Shown: piece by piece, positions 1-9,944 of the stretch
Position numbering within the stretch: the stretch's first letter is position 1
How the letters are laid out: each line of letters begins with the position of its first letter
Assembly (NCBI GenBank): GCA_001414345.1
Contig: LLCB01000271.1
Location: 1-64,000, forward strand
Origin: Hymenoscyphus infarciens
Lineage: Eukaryota > Ascomycota > Leotiomycetes > Helotiales > Helotiaceae
Direction of reading: 5' to 3'
Length of the DNA stretch: 64,000 nt
The notes under the pieces: generated by a model
The model's database searches: none
Told to the model about the DNA's origin: nothing
Seen by the model: only the letters and a program-made list of their open reading frames with translations
Program-made: the position numbers and the translations under genes

Positions 1-853
1 GGGTTGAAGGAGGATTGAGACACAATTTCCTCCACATACAGCCCCTTTCCCTCCTAGTTCCCTTCATTATGCTTCTAGAAATGGTAATACTGACTCGGAG
101 ATCGTCAATAGCCGTCTACCGACAGAAATCCGTCCAGGAAATCGCACAAAGATTTTCTCATAAAAAGAGGAAATTCCTTGCGAGTAATGAGTGTAGATTA
201 CTCGGCTTTGCTCTCGATAACTTGAAGAGCAAAATGGGGCGAGGACAAATCAACAAGATTGTAGCTTTTGGAACTGGAAGTCTTCACCAGATACAAGAGA
301 AGCACTGGCAAAGAGGAGATGATAAGCATGATTGGATGTCCGACGTCACGGGATTCCAGATCGCTGCAATATCTTTCATCAGCCATAACCTAGGAGGTGG
401 GTTTCATTGTAGTACTTTCTTACTTTTGGGTAAAACTAACTTTACATAGACCCAGGACGACCCATTCCTATCTATGCGCAAGATCCTGCATACTCAAAAG
501 TCGACAAGGAATTCCTAACACGAAGCCTAAACTTCAACGTTGTTAATGACCCAGACGGATTCGCCATGATCGACGACAGAACTTTCGTGTTTGATATTGG
601 GACGACATTATCATACGTTTATATGAACACCAGTGGACCCCATCCAGCGGCCATGATCAGCATCCACCCCATGAGATTGGGAGGCGACGCCACCAATGCT
701 CCACGAAACATCAAAGAGGTAGCCACCAGGAATATGGAGAAATACGATCACTGTAGTATTGGCGGATGTAACAGACAGGAATTTCTCCATGGCGAAATTA
801 AAGCATGGGAGGATTATACCTCTTGCTGGTGGAATAGGAATTTGGTACGATGA
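1..853 (+). CDS. SRR1-like domain protein, copy 1 (5' partial)
   Basis: Two exons, up to 396 and 450-853, join in frame across a 53-nt intron (GTGGGT...ACATAG). The product resembles the SRR1-like family (plant SRR1, yeast Ber1), whose biochemical role is poorly defined. The core motif NKIVAFGTGSLH is followed by a DWMSDVTGFQ helix and, after the intron, PIPIYAQDPAYSKVD, the expected DPxF-like segment. It aligns along most of its length with the second copy about 1 kb downstream, and the intron sits at the same place, after LGG/LG. The frame stays open to the left window edge and has no convincing start; the first in-frame ATG is at 69. The N-terminus is therefore either off-window or behind another intron. 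No stop or frameshift is visible in the part present. The C-terminal 60 residues match copy 2 poorly, so the end may be diverged. Function is inferred from the family only. Confidence 0.6.
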
Positions 854-1690
854 TAGACTTAGAACCCGGAGAATATTTTTAGCATATAGGAATGAAGGAC
901 TTCTCAAAAGCTCAAAATGCCGAAAACAATGATTTGGGTGCTCAATAATGAATGTAAGATATTGCGCTCAATGAATAAAGCAAACATGGCAAAATAGTCT
1001 TCGTGGAATCCTTCTACAAGGGTGGGGGAACCAGAACATAGCTGGTCGGAATTTTTATCTCGTCCCTTCAATGAATCGCATAATAAAGAATTCGGATCGA
1101 ATAATCTATATAACAAAAAGTTTTTCTCTTGGTCTGCCTATTTCTCCGTGTTTTCTCAATTGTTCTGTCTTGAGAATCAGGAGCATATATTTTGAAGGAA
1201 CTTCTCTTATGGTAGCTCTCAATGGACAGAAAAAGCGGCAGTAACTAGCTGGTTTTACCCTAGTTACTTCAGAAAAATGAAACTTGGTTGTTCTAAAACA
1301 CCTCGGTCAATAATCAGAATTGTGCTTTGAACCACCCTAGATAAGAACAACGAGCTTAGTAGACAGTTACGGATTTACTGCCGCTATTGTTGTACACCTC
1401 TAGGGAAGGTCAGAAAAGACAGGAAAGCGGCGTAAACAGCCATGATGGAGCTAAAACATTCAGATCACGTCCTTACTTCAGAATGGATCAAAGCTGGGAT
1501 TATTCTATGTCTCTCGAGCTATACACCCACTTGAGAGAACCTGCGAAAATTATTCGCTGGGAAATCGAATGAGTCCCGTGTATATTCCAGCACATCTGCA
1601 AAATGAGTAAGTATAGACTCGCAGAGAAGAGTCACTCTTTTATTCAACTGTTTAAGCAACCTAAGATTCAGGAATTGCGATTGAACCCCC
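854..1690. other. intergenic stretch without supported gene
   Basis: Only short reading frames overlap here on both strands. None has a recognisable motif, a splice pattern or continuity with the flanking SRR1-like genes. I see no repeat or RNA gene. Confidence 0.5.
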
Positions 1691-1745
1691 AAAAACCAAT
1701 CACCCAAGGCCACAAAACGCCTGCCAGAAAAGTATAAAAAGAATC
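1691..1745 (+). promoter_or_regulatory. CCAAT and TATA-like elements of SRR1-like copy 2
   Basis: A CCAAT pentamer at 1696-1700 and TATAAAAA at 1733-1740 lie about 165 and 125 bp upstream of the ATG at 1864. This is a plausible core promoter arrangement, inferred from motif and spacing only. Confidence 0.35.
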
Positions 1746-1863
1746 CTTCTCCCCCAAGCATTCTCCCAATAAACAAAAGTAGGTGACATTTTGGAACACA
1801 CTCTTGGCCATTGAAGAAAACTACACTTTGAAATATACGAAACACGAACCAAAACTACACACC

Positions 1864-2900
1864 ATGGGATATACATATGAATTAGGGGCCAGAAGGATGA
1901 AGATCTTTTACAATGGCAGGTTCATCCGAGAAGCCCCATCGAGAATCGATGCTTTTCCATACGCCAGCTGGTCTCCTGATCAAGAAGTAAAGTACCACCA
2001 GGCCATCCAAGGGACGTTTGACATGAACGAGTACGTAAACGACCCTTCCTTCCGGACACCATTGCTAACTCTACTTTGAAAAAGGCTCCATGTAATGGAT
2101 AGAATGGAGGATGCACTTTGGGACCATGGCCACTGGGTCGGCCCCAATCATCAAACAGCATGCCTTGCCCAAGATTTCTACAAGAGAAAATCTGTCGACG
2201 AGATGTACCAAGTGTTCAGAAGAAAGCAAAGTCGGTGGATTGAGACTAGGGAATCTGCAATGCTCCGTGACGCCTTGAACAATGGGTTGAGAAGAGGTGA
2301 AATCAAGAAAATAGTCGCACTGGGAACAGGGAGCCTCCACAACGACTTCCTCCAAACAGGCAAGCCTGCAGAGGACTGGATGACGGATGCGACTGCATAC
2401 CAAGTCAGTGCCATCAACTTCATGAGTCGACATCTAGGTGGTAAGTCCTCAAAGTCCTCAAAATGCACAATCGTGAGGGGTTACTGACTAGGTTTGTAGA
2501 GCCGGACAAGCCACTCCCTATCTTTATTCAAGACCCAATCTTCTCAAGCATTGACAAGAGGTTCTTGTCCGAGTACATGAGATTCAACATCGTCGAGAAT
2601 CCAGATATCTTTTCAATGATCGATGAGAACACGCTAGTGGTATCACCCGGAACCGGATTGCTGTGCATGTGCTACATGACGAATCTTAGGAGAGCAGTTC
2701 CTGCAGCAATGCTTATCCAGAACCCGGGTTACGAAATGGTCTCCTTGAGACTTGGGCGGGAAAGCGCGGTTGCATTGAGTAATGCTTTCAGCTGGTACGA
2801 GTCTCACAATATTGGTGGCGGCCCCGAAGGAAAGATTGACCCATACCAAAGTTGGTCTCAGGTTCACAAGTTGTGGACGAAGAAGAGGTTGCAAGGTTAA
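1864..2900 (+). CDS. SRR1-like domain protein, copy 2
   Basis: Three exons (1864-2030, 2085-2440, 2500-2900) give a 307-residue protein. Intron 1 (54 nt, GTACGT, branch GCTAAC, AAAAG) has a length divisible by three and carries the in-frame TGA that otherwise breaks the frame. Intron 2 (59 nt) has GTAAGT, CTGAC and TTTGTAG. The start is the ATG in an ACCATGG context. The SRR1-like signature is clear: IKKIVALGTGSLH at residues 129-141, then PLPIFIQDPIFSSID from about 179 and a TLVVSPGTGLLCMCYMTN segment. Fungal SRR1-like proteins are soluble and of unknown reaction; a regulatory or nucleotide-binding role has been proposed for the family but nothing here proves one. It is a tandem paralogue of the gene at the left edge. 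No signal peptide or membrane segment is visible. Confidence 0.8.
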
Positions 2901-2924
2901 GGCTATGGGAAGACATTGAACCCA

Positions 2925-3042
2925 TTTGTATCCATCTATAAACCCATGGATAGCTAAACCATAGATAATTCCATAAACCCATCGATAGATAAACCATAGA
3001 TAAATCCATCAATAGATACATCAATAGACGCATCTGTCCATA
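2925..3042. repeat. degenerate CCATAGATA-type tandem repeat
   Basis: A run of imperfect units built on (A)TAAACCCATNGATAG and CCATAGATAAATCCATC directly follows the SRR1-like stop codon. The units vary in length and do not keep a fixed period. Confidence 0.6.
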
Positions 3043-4573
3043 GGGAACCAATGTCCCCCCGCCAGTCAAGGAAAGACCAAAGCACCTTGATTTGCAACTT
3101 GAGCTTCAGAAGAGTTGCAAGCCACCCAGCAAGACTACTTGTGGGTTGCTGAATTCAGCCTGCTAAATGGACGAAAGCAAGAATGTATAAAACAACAAGA
3201 CTGCGAATTGATAAGCCTTCCGCAAGTGACATTTCCAAAATAGAAAAAGATAGAAAGTCACAAAACGAAAATGAGGTTGAGGTTGAGGTTGATGAAGTAC
3301 GAAATACGCGACGGGCAAGAGGGTGCCCCATCATGGCTGCCCCATCGCTATCACTGGAACTGGAAGCCTCTGCGGAGCAACAACACCTCGCCACGACGAC
3401 ACAACAACACAGTAGCACGAAGATCCACCCAACCCAACCATTGTGAGAGCTGGAAAAGAAATTTCATAACGGCCTCAAGTCTACAAGAAAACGCCAGCCG
3501 AGAAAATGTAAGCAGTATTCTCCCTCCGCGTCGTGTTCAACGCTGACCGAAAGGTACATTTCGTGAATAACAACCTCGAAATATCGACTCTATTCGAGCT
3601 CCCCCCTCTTCCTACCGATTCAACGAGCCCCGAACATCCACTGAGATGCAAGACGATGATTCTTGAGGTTATATTTGATGTCGCATGCTATGGCTTCTGG
3701 AAGGGAGGGTGTTCTGATTGCGATTTCCAACGAGCAGTTCCATGCGAAATCACCACTTCAGCGAGCTCTCGAAGGACAATGTCTATGGCCGGATGTGATG
3801 ACGAAAACTCATTGCGACTGCAGTTTTCCAAACGACAGGCATGCGATTTATTACCGCAGTAGGTTCTGCGACCGAATTGCACAGCTTCCGGGAAATGGCA
3901 TTGTCCTGCATACACCAGCCCCCGATTATATCACATCGTCAACGGGCGAGGGATCAAATCCGTTGAGCGAATGAGGATAGAAAAACCCCGGTTTAATTTC
4001 CTGCGCTATTCTAGGGCTCGTAGCACATTTTCTCGGAATAGTTAGACCCTCATGGTGGAAAGCCAGCTCTTGGGTTACAGACTTGTCCCATGCTTCACTA
4101 TCCTACCCTCGATACCAACGACCTGGACTTTACAGACATCCGCGCCCCATTCATGCAATTATCCATATTACCATATCCGAAGCCGGGCAAGCCGTTACTC
4201 ATCTTGGTAGGTGGTAACATGCGCATGCAGTGAACCAGCTGTCTGCGGGGTAATTTATTTACCCTTGGCTCTATTTTATAGGTACTAATACAGCGAGCGT
4301 TCTTTGAAGGCAAGTATTCAAACCAAACTCTCTCAATTTCGATCTCGTTTTTCTTCTTGGACGAAAGAAAATCTTGTTCTTTTGTTTCATTTCAATTGAC
4401 CTTATTATTTGATTTCTGGTCCCCCTTTGGAGTGGTTTTCTTCAATTTATAAATGCCGTCTATCAGGTGAGGGGATATACGCTGCATGCGCATACGAAGA
4501 TCCCTTGGCACATCCTTCGTACTTTCCTATTTGGTTCTTTGAGATAACTTATAAGGTTTCCGTTTTCTTCCGC
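3043..4573. other. intergenic stretch without supported gene
   Basis: Several frames of 70-110 codons overlap on both strands (for example 3183-3446, 3533-3862 and 3663-3974). None shows a domain, a credible start plus splice sites, or a coding-like composition. A GAGGTTGAGGTTGAGGTTGA triplication lies near 3272. I cannot exclude a small hypothetical gene at 3.5-4.0 kb. Confidence 0.4.
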
Positions 4574-4669
4574 TACTATCCCCCCCCTAATTACATTGTA
4601 TGCGCACATACATTTGCTATACTAAAACGGCCGTGCGTATACAATGTAATTAGGGGGGGGGGGATAGTA
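4574..4669. repeat. long inverted repeat (fold-back hairpin) upstream of the protease
   Basis: The left arm 4574-4607 and right arm 4633-4669 are reverse complements, apart from one transition (TATGCGCAC against GTGCGTATA) and the length of the homopolymer (8 C against 11 G). The loop is 25 nt. The structure ends 77 bp before the protease ATG at 4746, so it would lie in the promoter or 5' leader. It could be a small fold-back element or the remains of a MITE; no convincing target duplication is seen. Confidence 0.8.
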
Positions 4670-4745
4670 TATGTATAATACGAGTTTTCCCAATATTATT
4701 TCTCGATGTTGTTCCTGCATTCCCATCCAACCCCCTCCATCCATT

Positions 4746-6833
4746 ATGCAGCTCTTAACCTCCTCATCTAGATCGAGTTGGAAGAATCTGGGAGTCGTCC
4801 TAGCGCAATTGGTGCTCGTTCAACATGTCAATTCTGCGCCAAACATCCAACAACGTGATGTGGAGGCAGAGGCCATCAATGCCGACCCCTTTGTAGTACT
4901 GGATCCCCAGAATTGGGTAAATCCTGCGAATATGACTTGGGCGGACTGGAAATCTCCACCAAATACAACATGGGCTGACCCCTCCAGAAAAGGTTCCAGT
5001 CGAAATTTCAATATTGCACTGGTCACTGTCGATTATTCAGACAAGCCTTTCACAATCACTTTACCGACCGGAGCAACAGTCTTCAACAATCCGCAACCAG
5101 CTGCAGGCAACATCACACGAGAAGCTGTACCTGCTTTCTATCGAGATTTTCTGAATAAGCCTGGCACACTCAACAAGGGACACACCCTTCATGAATATTG
5201 GATGAGCGATTCACAAGGGCGATTCGGTGTGGATCTTACTGCATTTGGGGCATATCGGTTGCCATTACTATCATATCAATACGGAATTGATGATGGGACG
5301 AATCTTGGTTCTTGCCCAGCGGGGCCACCATGTAACTTTGAGATCCGAGATGATGCACTTGGAGCATGGCGTGCTGAGGTTGGAGACGCTGTTGCTGATT
5401 CTTTCGAGCTTGTTTTTATTCTTTCCGCTGGTCAGGACGAGTCGTCAACATGGCAAGAATTTGGAGAGATGAAATTTCAGACCAAAGAAGATATCCCAGA
5501 TTCGTTCGGACCACCAGTCGGCAGCAATGTATCGCATGTTAACTACGCAAAAACCAGATATGTGGAGTGGTCTTCCTTTGCGGCTGCTTCTACTATATGG
5601 CCTAACGCCGGAGACGGGTCGTCTACGCAGGCGGAAAGCTCTGGGATGGCAACGTATGCGCATGAGTGTAGCCATCTGTTGGGTATTGGAGACAACTACA
5701 ACAATCCTTATGGCATACCTCTACGCCGTACTTTTACTGGTCCTTGGTCTATGATGTCTCGTGGGTCTTTCAATGGGCCTGGAGGGCCTCACACAAGATG
5801 GCAAATTCCAGCTCAGGAAGGCGGTTCTATGGGATCGCACCACACGATACGGGATAAAGCTCAACTTGGACTCATTGGAAATGAGAGCATCCTCCAGCTG
5901 TCGCGAGAAGCGTTGCCTGCCTCTGGCCCAGTCACAGCTCGAATTACAGCCCGTTCGGTAGACGCTGCCACAGGTCTACTTGGTGTCAGAGTCGAGATGA
6001 ATAGCGACAATTCTCCCGCATGCAGTATCGACACTGACGTGTTTTGTGATGGGGGTGGATATAACGCCTATTTCCTTGAAGTTATTGACAGAATGGGCGC
6101 GGACTCCTTCACACCAGATCACGGAGTTATGATAAGCAAGAGCAAAGAAGATGTCGGTGAGATGTTTCAATGGACCATTGATGCGAACCCTCAAGATATC
6201 AAAATTCTTGATTTCTACCGACCCGATGGTACACCTTCATATGTCACTCTAGGAGATTATAGACAATTGGCTGATGCGCTATTCCATGCTGGCTCGAGAT
6301 CTGGAAGTGAGTTTGAGTACGTTGATGCGGCAAACGCCCTTCATTTCTACATCATCGATATCCATCGCGACGCAAGTGGAATTCTCTCATACACAACTGC
6401 AGTCCGTTCAACGGCTTCTAATACCACCAATCCCCACAAGAATGGAGCCATTGTCCTCCCAGGTCTCGTAAGAGAACGACTCAGCGCCCCCTTGAAAAAG
6501 GGAGTCACCTGCTCATTCCAACTCTTCAACAACGGCACCTACTCAGCCGCAGCCGAGAAAGCAGGACACCCTGGAGATGTATCAGCATATCTCAAATCGG
6601 ATGTCTATCGTTTGAAAGCTACGGTTGAAGGCAGTGGGTGGAATGTTACATTGCCAAATGAATTGACAGCTGTGGAATATGGGAAATCGGTTACTGTTTC
6701 TGCTGCTGTTTCTGCGACGGATGATGCGGCGCAGTTTGGCACGGTGAAGCTGACTGTTACTTCGGAGAGTGATCCGGGGGTTGTGGGGACCACGATCTGT
6801 TTGGTGAATAAGTATGTCAATTTGCCGGTGTAG
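4746..6833 (+). CDS. secreted M6-like zinc metalloprotease
   Basis: A single-exon gene for 695 residues. I prefer the ATG at 4746 because it puts a signal peptide at the N-terminus (hydrophobic LGVVLAQLVLVQHVNSA, cleavage likely near residue 31); the ATG at 4671 adds 25 residues with no such feature. The zinc site HECSHLLGIGD at residues 306-316 has the HExxHxxGxxD form. It is followed by PWSMMSRG at about 334-341, the Met-turn-like segment seen in M6 (immune-inhibitor-A type) peptidases, so a secreted endopeptidase activity is expected. Several N-glycosylation sequons (such as NMT and NTT) fit export. The roughly 330 residues after the catalytic part probably form beta-rich accessory domains. 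Bacterial M6 enzymes degrade host proteins; for this fungal homologue substrate use is unknown. It stands alone between a hairpin and the DUF6604 gene. Confidence 0.8.
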   Translation: MQLLTSSSRSSWKNLGVVLAQLVLVQHVNSAPNIQQRDVEAEAINADPFVVLDPQNWVNPANMTWADWKSPPNTTWADPSRKGSSRNFNIALVTVDYSDKPFTITLPTGATVFNNPQPAAGNITREAVPAFYRDFLNKPGTLNKGHTLHEYWMSDSQGRFGVDLTAFGAYRLPLLSYQYGIDDGTNLGSCPAGPPCNFEIRDDALGAWRAEVGDAVADSFELVFILSAGQDESSTWQEFGEMKFQTKEDIPDSFGPPVGSNVSHVNYAKTRYVEWSSFAAASTIWPNAGDGSSTQAESSGMATYAHECSHLLGIGDNYNNPYGIPLRRTFTGPWSMMSRGSFNGPGGPHTRWQIPAQEGGSMGSHHTIRDKAQLGLIGNESILQLSREALPASGPVTARITARSVDAATGLLGVRVEMNSDNSPACSIDTDVFCDGGGYNAYFLEVIDRMGADSFTPDHGVMISKSKEDVGEMFQWTIDANPQDIKILDFYRPDGTPSYVTLGDYRQLADALFHAGSRSGSEFEYVDAANALHFYIIDIHRDASGILSYTTAVRSTASNTTNPHKNGAIVLPGLVRERLSAPLKKGVTCSFQLFNNGTYSAAAEKAGHPGDVSAYLKSDVYRLKATVEGSGWNVTLPNELTAVEYGKSVTVSAAVSATDDAAQFGTVKLTVTSESDPGVVGTTICLVNKYVNLPV

Positions 6834-7259
6834 AGAGGCGGGTTGTGTTAGGCTTGGGATTGAGACAATGTCATTCTTTACTCCACCAAAACCCTTCACT
6901 GCTATCATTGACATTAAAGTAGTAAAAGATTCTCTTGGGGAATTCTTTGGATCCTCAGATTTACTGTTGGCGATGGTTCTTGTTTTCTGAAACTCCCATA
7001 ACTAGTCGGGGCTATCTGAAAAAAAGAGGGTGATCTGATTCGTGGAGAAGCGGTAGAAGCGTCCGAAACACCGTCATAAGAGGGGCTGGCTAGATGCGGT
7101 AAGTGAAGTGAATCTGATTCTTTTGGAAACTTTTGAGAGCAATTGGACACGTGACCTCCAGTATATAATTCCCTCGATTGTTCCTTTCACCATCTTCCAT
7201 AACAACCAACAAGCAACGATTCGCACCTGGGCGCACGCGTCATCATCGCCATCGCAGCC
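6834..7259 (+). promoter_or_regulatory. intergenic promoter region of the DUF6604 gene
   Basis: This 426-bp gap separates two genes transcribed in the same direction. A TATATAA motif at about 7161-7167 lies close to 95 bp before the ATG at 7260. The leader downstream of it is rich in CAACAACCAACAAGC-like sequence, common in fungal 5' leaders. Confidence 0.4.
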
Positions 7260-9881
7260 ATGTTGCCTTGTTTCCTCGAGGGAACGTACAAACTGTACAA
7301 AAACGATACATCAGAATTCGTCCGATGGCTGTTGGAAAACGGCCAGAAGTGCGGATATTCACCCCAGCAAGAGAGTGGCACAATAACCTCAAAAGCACCA
7401 CGAATCAATGCAAACAAAGCAAAAGAGGCACCGAAACCAACTACCCAACAGCCAACAACCACTCGACGTGTTGATCTGAACGAGCTCCTGCCGTTGGCGA
7501 ACGCTATCGCACGCTCTGAGAAACCCAAGGTCACAGTTCCAGCGAGAGTCGTTCGAGCTGGTCTACGAGCTATCTCTCTGCGCAAGAAATGCAGTGCTTA
7601 CTTCCAGGATAATGATGCGGATGATGTTGAGATACAAACGACTGATCGTCACCTTCACTTTATCTCTTTGATGGAAAATGTCGTTCTAGCACTTGAGCAT
7701 GCTTTCGAAGCTAATGGCACCTCTGCTACCTCACCATTGTCTTCCGAATCCTTTCTGGAGCTGGAGAATCGTTTTACTGCCCTCGACGTGGAAGAGCTAT
7801 CCGACAACGAAAGTTCCCCCACAAGATCCAATATCGATGCCGCATTTCCAACGATTAAACTTCAAAATTCACGAAACAAGGATGAGGAGGAGGAAGAGAA
7901 AAATCTCGCCATCTACTGTCTTTTCAAGGATCTTTCGACATTGCAAGACTATGTATTGAAAGCTTGGGAACAATATCACCGGAAGGAACTCGACCTTGTC
8001 ACAGTCTCAGTCACGACAAACACTGCATTTCAATTGGCAATGCGGACACAAGAAGAATGTCTCTCTGCTTACCCCGAGCTAGCAAATCATGCGGTATTAA
8101 TGAAACTATTCGTCGATAAACCTTCTTGGTTGAAAACTCCCCCATACTCTATTTACTGGACGGAACTGTATTGCCTGGAGGAATTCTGTGATATCGGGGG
8201 CTGGATTCCAACAAGAGGCTCATCCAAACAACGATTACCTAAGAATCTCAGTCTTTCCGGCGATGAGGGAAAGATCAAAAATATCGAGGCTTTGATGGAG
8301 CTCCTTCCGGAATTCTTGCTTATCTGGGATAACGAGATCTTCCACAAATATTACACTCTGGATGAACTGAGCAGGGGATTATGCGAAGCCAAGAAGACGA
8401 AAAGAATTGAGGTCTGGCTCTCCTTTGCTGCGTCTTGTCTTGTTGTCATTTCGCGCTCCCCAATTGCAAAACTCGCTTTTGATGACTTCCAGCAAGTTTG
8501 CACGCACACTTCAGAAACCTTGAAAACACACCTTAAGTACTCGAGCGAAATGATTTCTCCTGTAGGATGGCAGGTTTGGAAAGATTATGCTCAAGGTTTT
8601 ACCGCCGGTATCGAAGAGTATTATCGCAATGACGCATTGTTTGAGGTGAAAAGGGATTTCTTATACAAAAAAGATAGCCACAAATTCCCTGGAGAGAGTG
8701 AGCGATTCTATCTCCTCAAGAGACAACCAGTTCTATGTGGAGTGCTTGCCTTCTGTATCATTTTGGATCTGCAGTCCGTAGGTCTAGCTTTGGTCAACTT
8801 ATGGGCAACTGCTACCTACCCTGGACACATCTACAATGCCCTTCGTCACCGAAAATCCCATATTCCGTTTAAACCATGGCCACTTATGGATGAATTGATA
8901 TCTGTTCACACAGAGGAGCGATTCTTTTTGGGTGCTGCACCAAAGACCCTCAACGATTCATTGAAACAAGTTTGTCTTATGTGTGGAATGTCTGCACAAC
9001 AATTTGCGCCGGCCAGCAAGTGGCCCCATGAGAAATCCATCAGATCGAAAAACGGATGTCGTGTGTTGAAAGTCCCATCTGTGCTTGGAAAGATATTTGC
9101 GGGAAAACACGAAACTAAGCCCGAGACTGGGGTTTTCACGTCAGTGACCATGGAGAATGTTGAAGAACTACTCAATCATCAAGCTAAAGAGGCTGAAGTG
9201 GCTGCGGATCCCCAAAACAAATTTCTCAAACAGGAATGGGCAAGAACTAAGAGACTAAGCACTGTCCAACTTCTGGATGCATTGAAATCGGCATTGCGAA
9301 CTGAGCTGTGGAAAATGAAATTTGATTACTTCACATTCCACCAGCAAAGTATGGACTTCGTACGCGACTTCGCTAAATCGCTCAAGAGGTCAGGACTCAA
9401 AATACTTCCCGCCGAGGTATTGGAGGAGGACAAAACTCCACTCGCTTATAAGTTGTTGTATCACGTAGTGTGGTATGAAGTTTACCAACCGACTATTGTC
9501 CCAATTACCCCTGTGAATGGCAAGGTTCAAACACCTAACTTGACGCTCATGGACGAATTTGCTAAGATACTAGATGAGCATCTTGATCCGGTGAAGCTTC
9601 AAAATAGGAAGGCAAGAATTGCAATGATCGAAGGGCTGCAGGAAAAGTGGACAAAGACTCAACCCCCTGGCTGGACGCTCTTTGACGAATTGGCTGACTT
9701 AACGGATCCTCAGCGCAAACAAAGGGAAAGAAGAGCTACAGAAATAGACAAGTTGAAGGAAGACCTGGAAGAGATGAGAAGGAATTTGGGCAATGCAAAG
9801 TTCAAGAGCCTTTTGGGTTCTGTCCTAAATGTCCCTGCGGCTAAGGGTGCAGAAAAGAAGGATGCACCAAAATCAGAATAA
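7260..9881 (+). CDS. DUF6604 domain-containing protein
   Basis: An uninterrupted 873-residue frame without introns. The N-terminus LPCFLEGTYKLYKNDTSEF, followed by a WLLENGQKCGY helix (about residues 2-34), is the hallmark of the fungal DUF6604 family: a tryptophan- and tyrosine-rich helix pair that starts many large fungal proteins of unknown function. A proline/threonine-rich linker follows at about 45-75. An acidic low-complexity patch (DEEEEEKN) lies near 207-214, and a long predominantly helical body runs to the end. Residues about 815-855 are highly charged (RKQRERRATEIDKLKEDLEE) and look like a short coiled coil. No enzyme motif, signal peptide or membrane segment is visible. The protein is probably intracellular. 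Coding composition is normal and shows no RIP-like damage. The start was chosen because the family motif begins at residue 2. Confidence 0.8.
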   Translation: MLPCFLEGTYKLYKNDTSEFVRWLLENGQKCGYSPQQESGTITSKAPRINANKAKEAPKPTTQQPTTTRRVDLNELLPLANAIARSEKPKVTVPARVVRAGLRAISLRKKCSAYFQDNDADDVEIQTTDRHLHFISLMENVVLALEHAFEANGTSATSPLSSESFLELENRFTALDVEELSDNESSPTRSNIDAAFPTIKLQNSRNKDEEEEEKNLAIYCLFKDLSTLQDYVLKAWEQYHRKELDLVTVSVTTNTAFQLAMRTQEECLSAYPELANHAVLMKLFVDKPSWLKTPPYSIYWTELYCLEEFCDIGGWIPTRGSSKQRLPKNLSLSGDEGKIKNIEALMELLPEFLLIWDNEIFHKYYTLDELSRGLCEAKKTKRIEVWLSFAASCLVVISRSPIAKLAFDDFQQVCTHTSETLKTHLKYSSEMISPVGWQVWKDYAQGFTAGIEEYYRNDALFEVKRDFLYKKDSHKFPGESERFYLLKRQPVLCGVLAFCIILDLQSVGLALVNLWATATYPGHIYNALRHRKSHIPFKPWPLMDELISVHTEERFFLGAAPKTLNDSLKQVCLMCGMSAQQFAPASKWPHEKSIRSKNGCRVLKVPSVLGKIFAGKHETKPETGVFTSVTMENVEELLNHQAKEAEVAADPQNKFLKQEWARTKRLSTVQLLDALKSALRTELWKMKFDYFTFHQQSMDFVRDFAKSLKRSGLKILPAEVLEEDKTPLAYKLLYHVVWYEVYQPTIVPITPVNGKVQTPNLTLMDEFAKILDEHLDPVKLQNRKARIAMIEGLQEKWTKTQPPGWTLFDELADLTDPQRKQRERRATEIDKLKEDLEEMRRNLGNAKFKSLLGSVLNVPAAKGAEKKDAPKSE

Positions 9882-9944
9882 TAGGTTGCCTCTACGATAG
9901 AACCACTAAGCAATCTTACTCTACCTACAAAAAATCTAAGTCCA

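Noticed and set aside
854..1863. Short frames on both strands, including 1387-1572 and 1519-1845
   Set aside because: Nothing recognisable, and they overlap the promoter of the second SRR1-like gene.
3183..3974. Overlapping plus-strand frames of 87-109 codons between the SRR1-like and protease genes
   Set aside because: They overlap each other in different frames, show low-complexity or unfamiliar sequence, and lack splice or promoter support.
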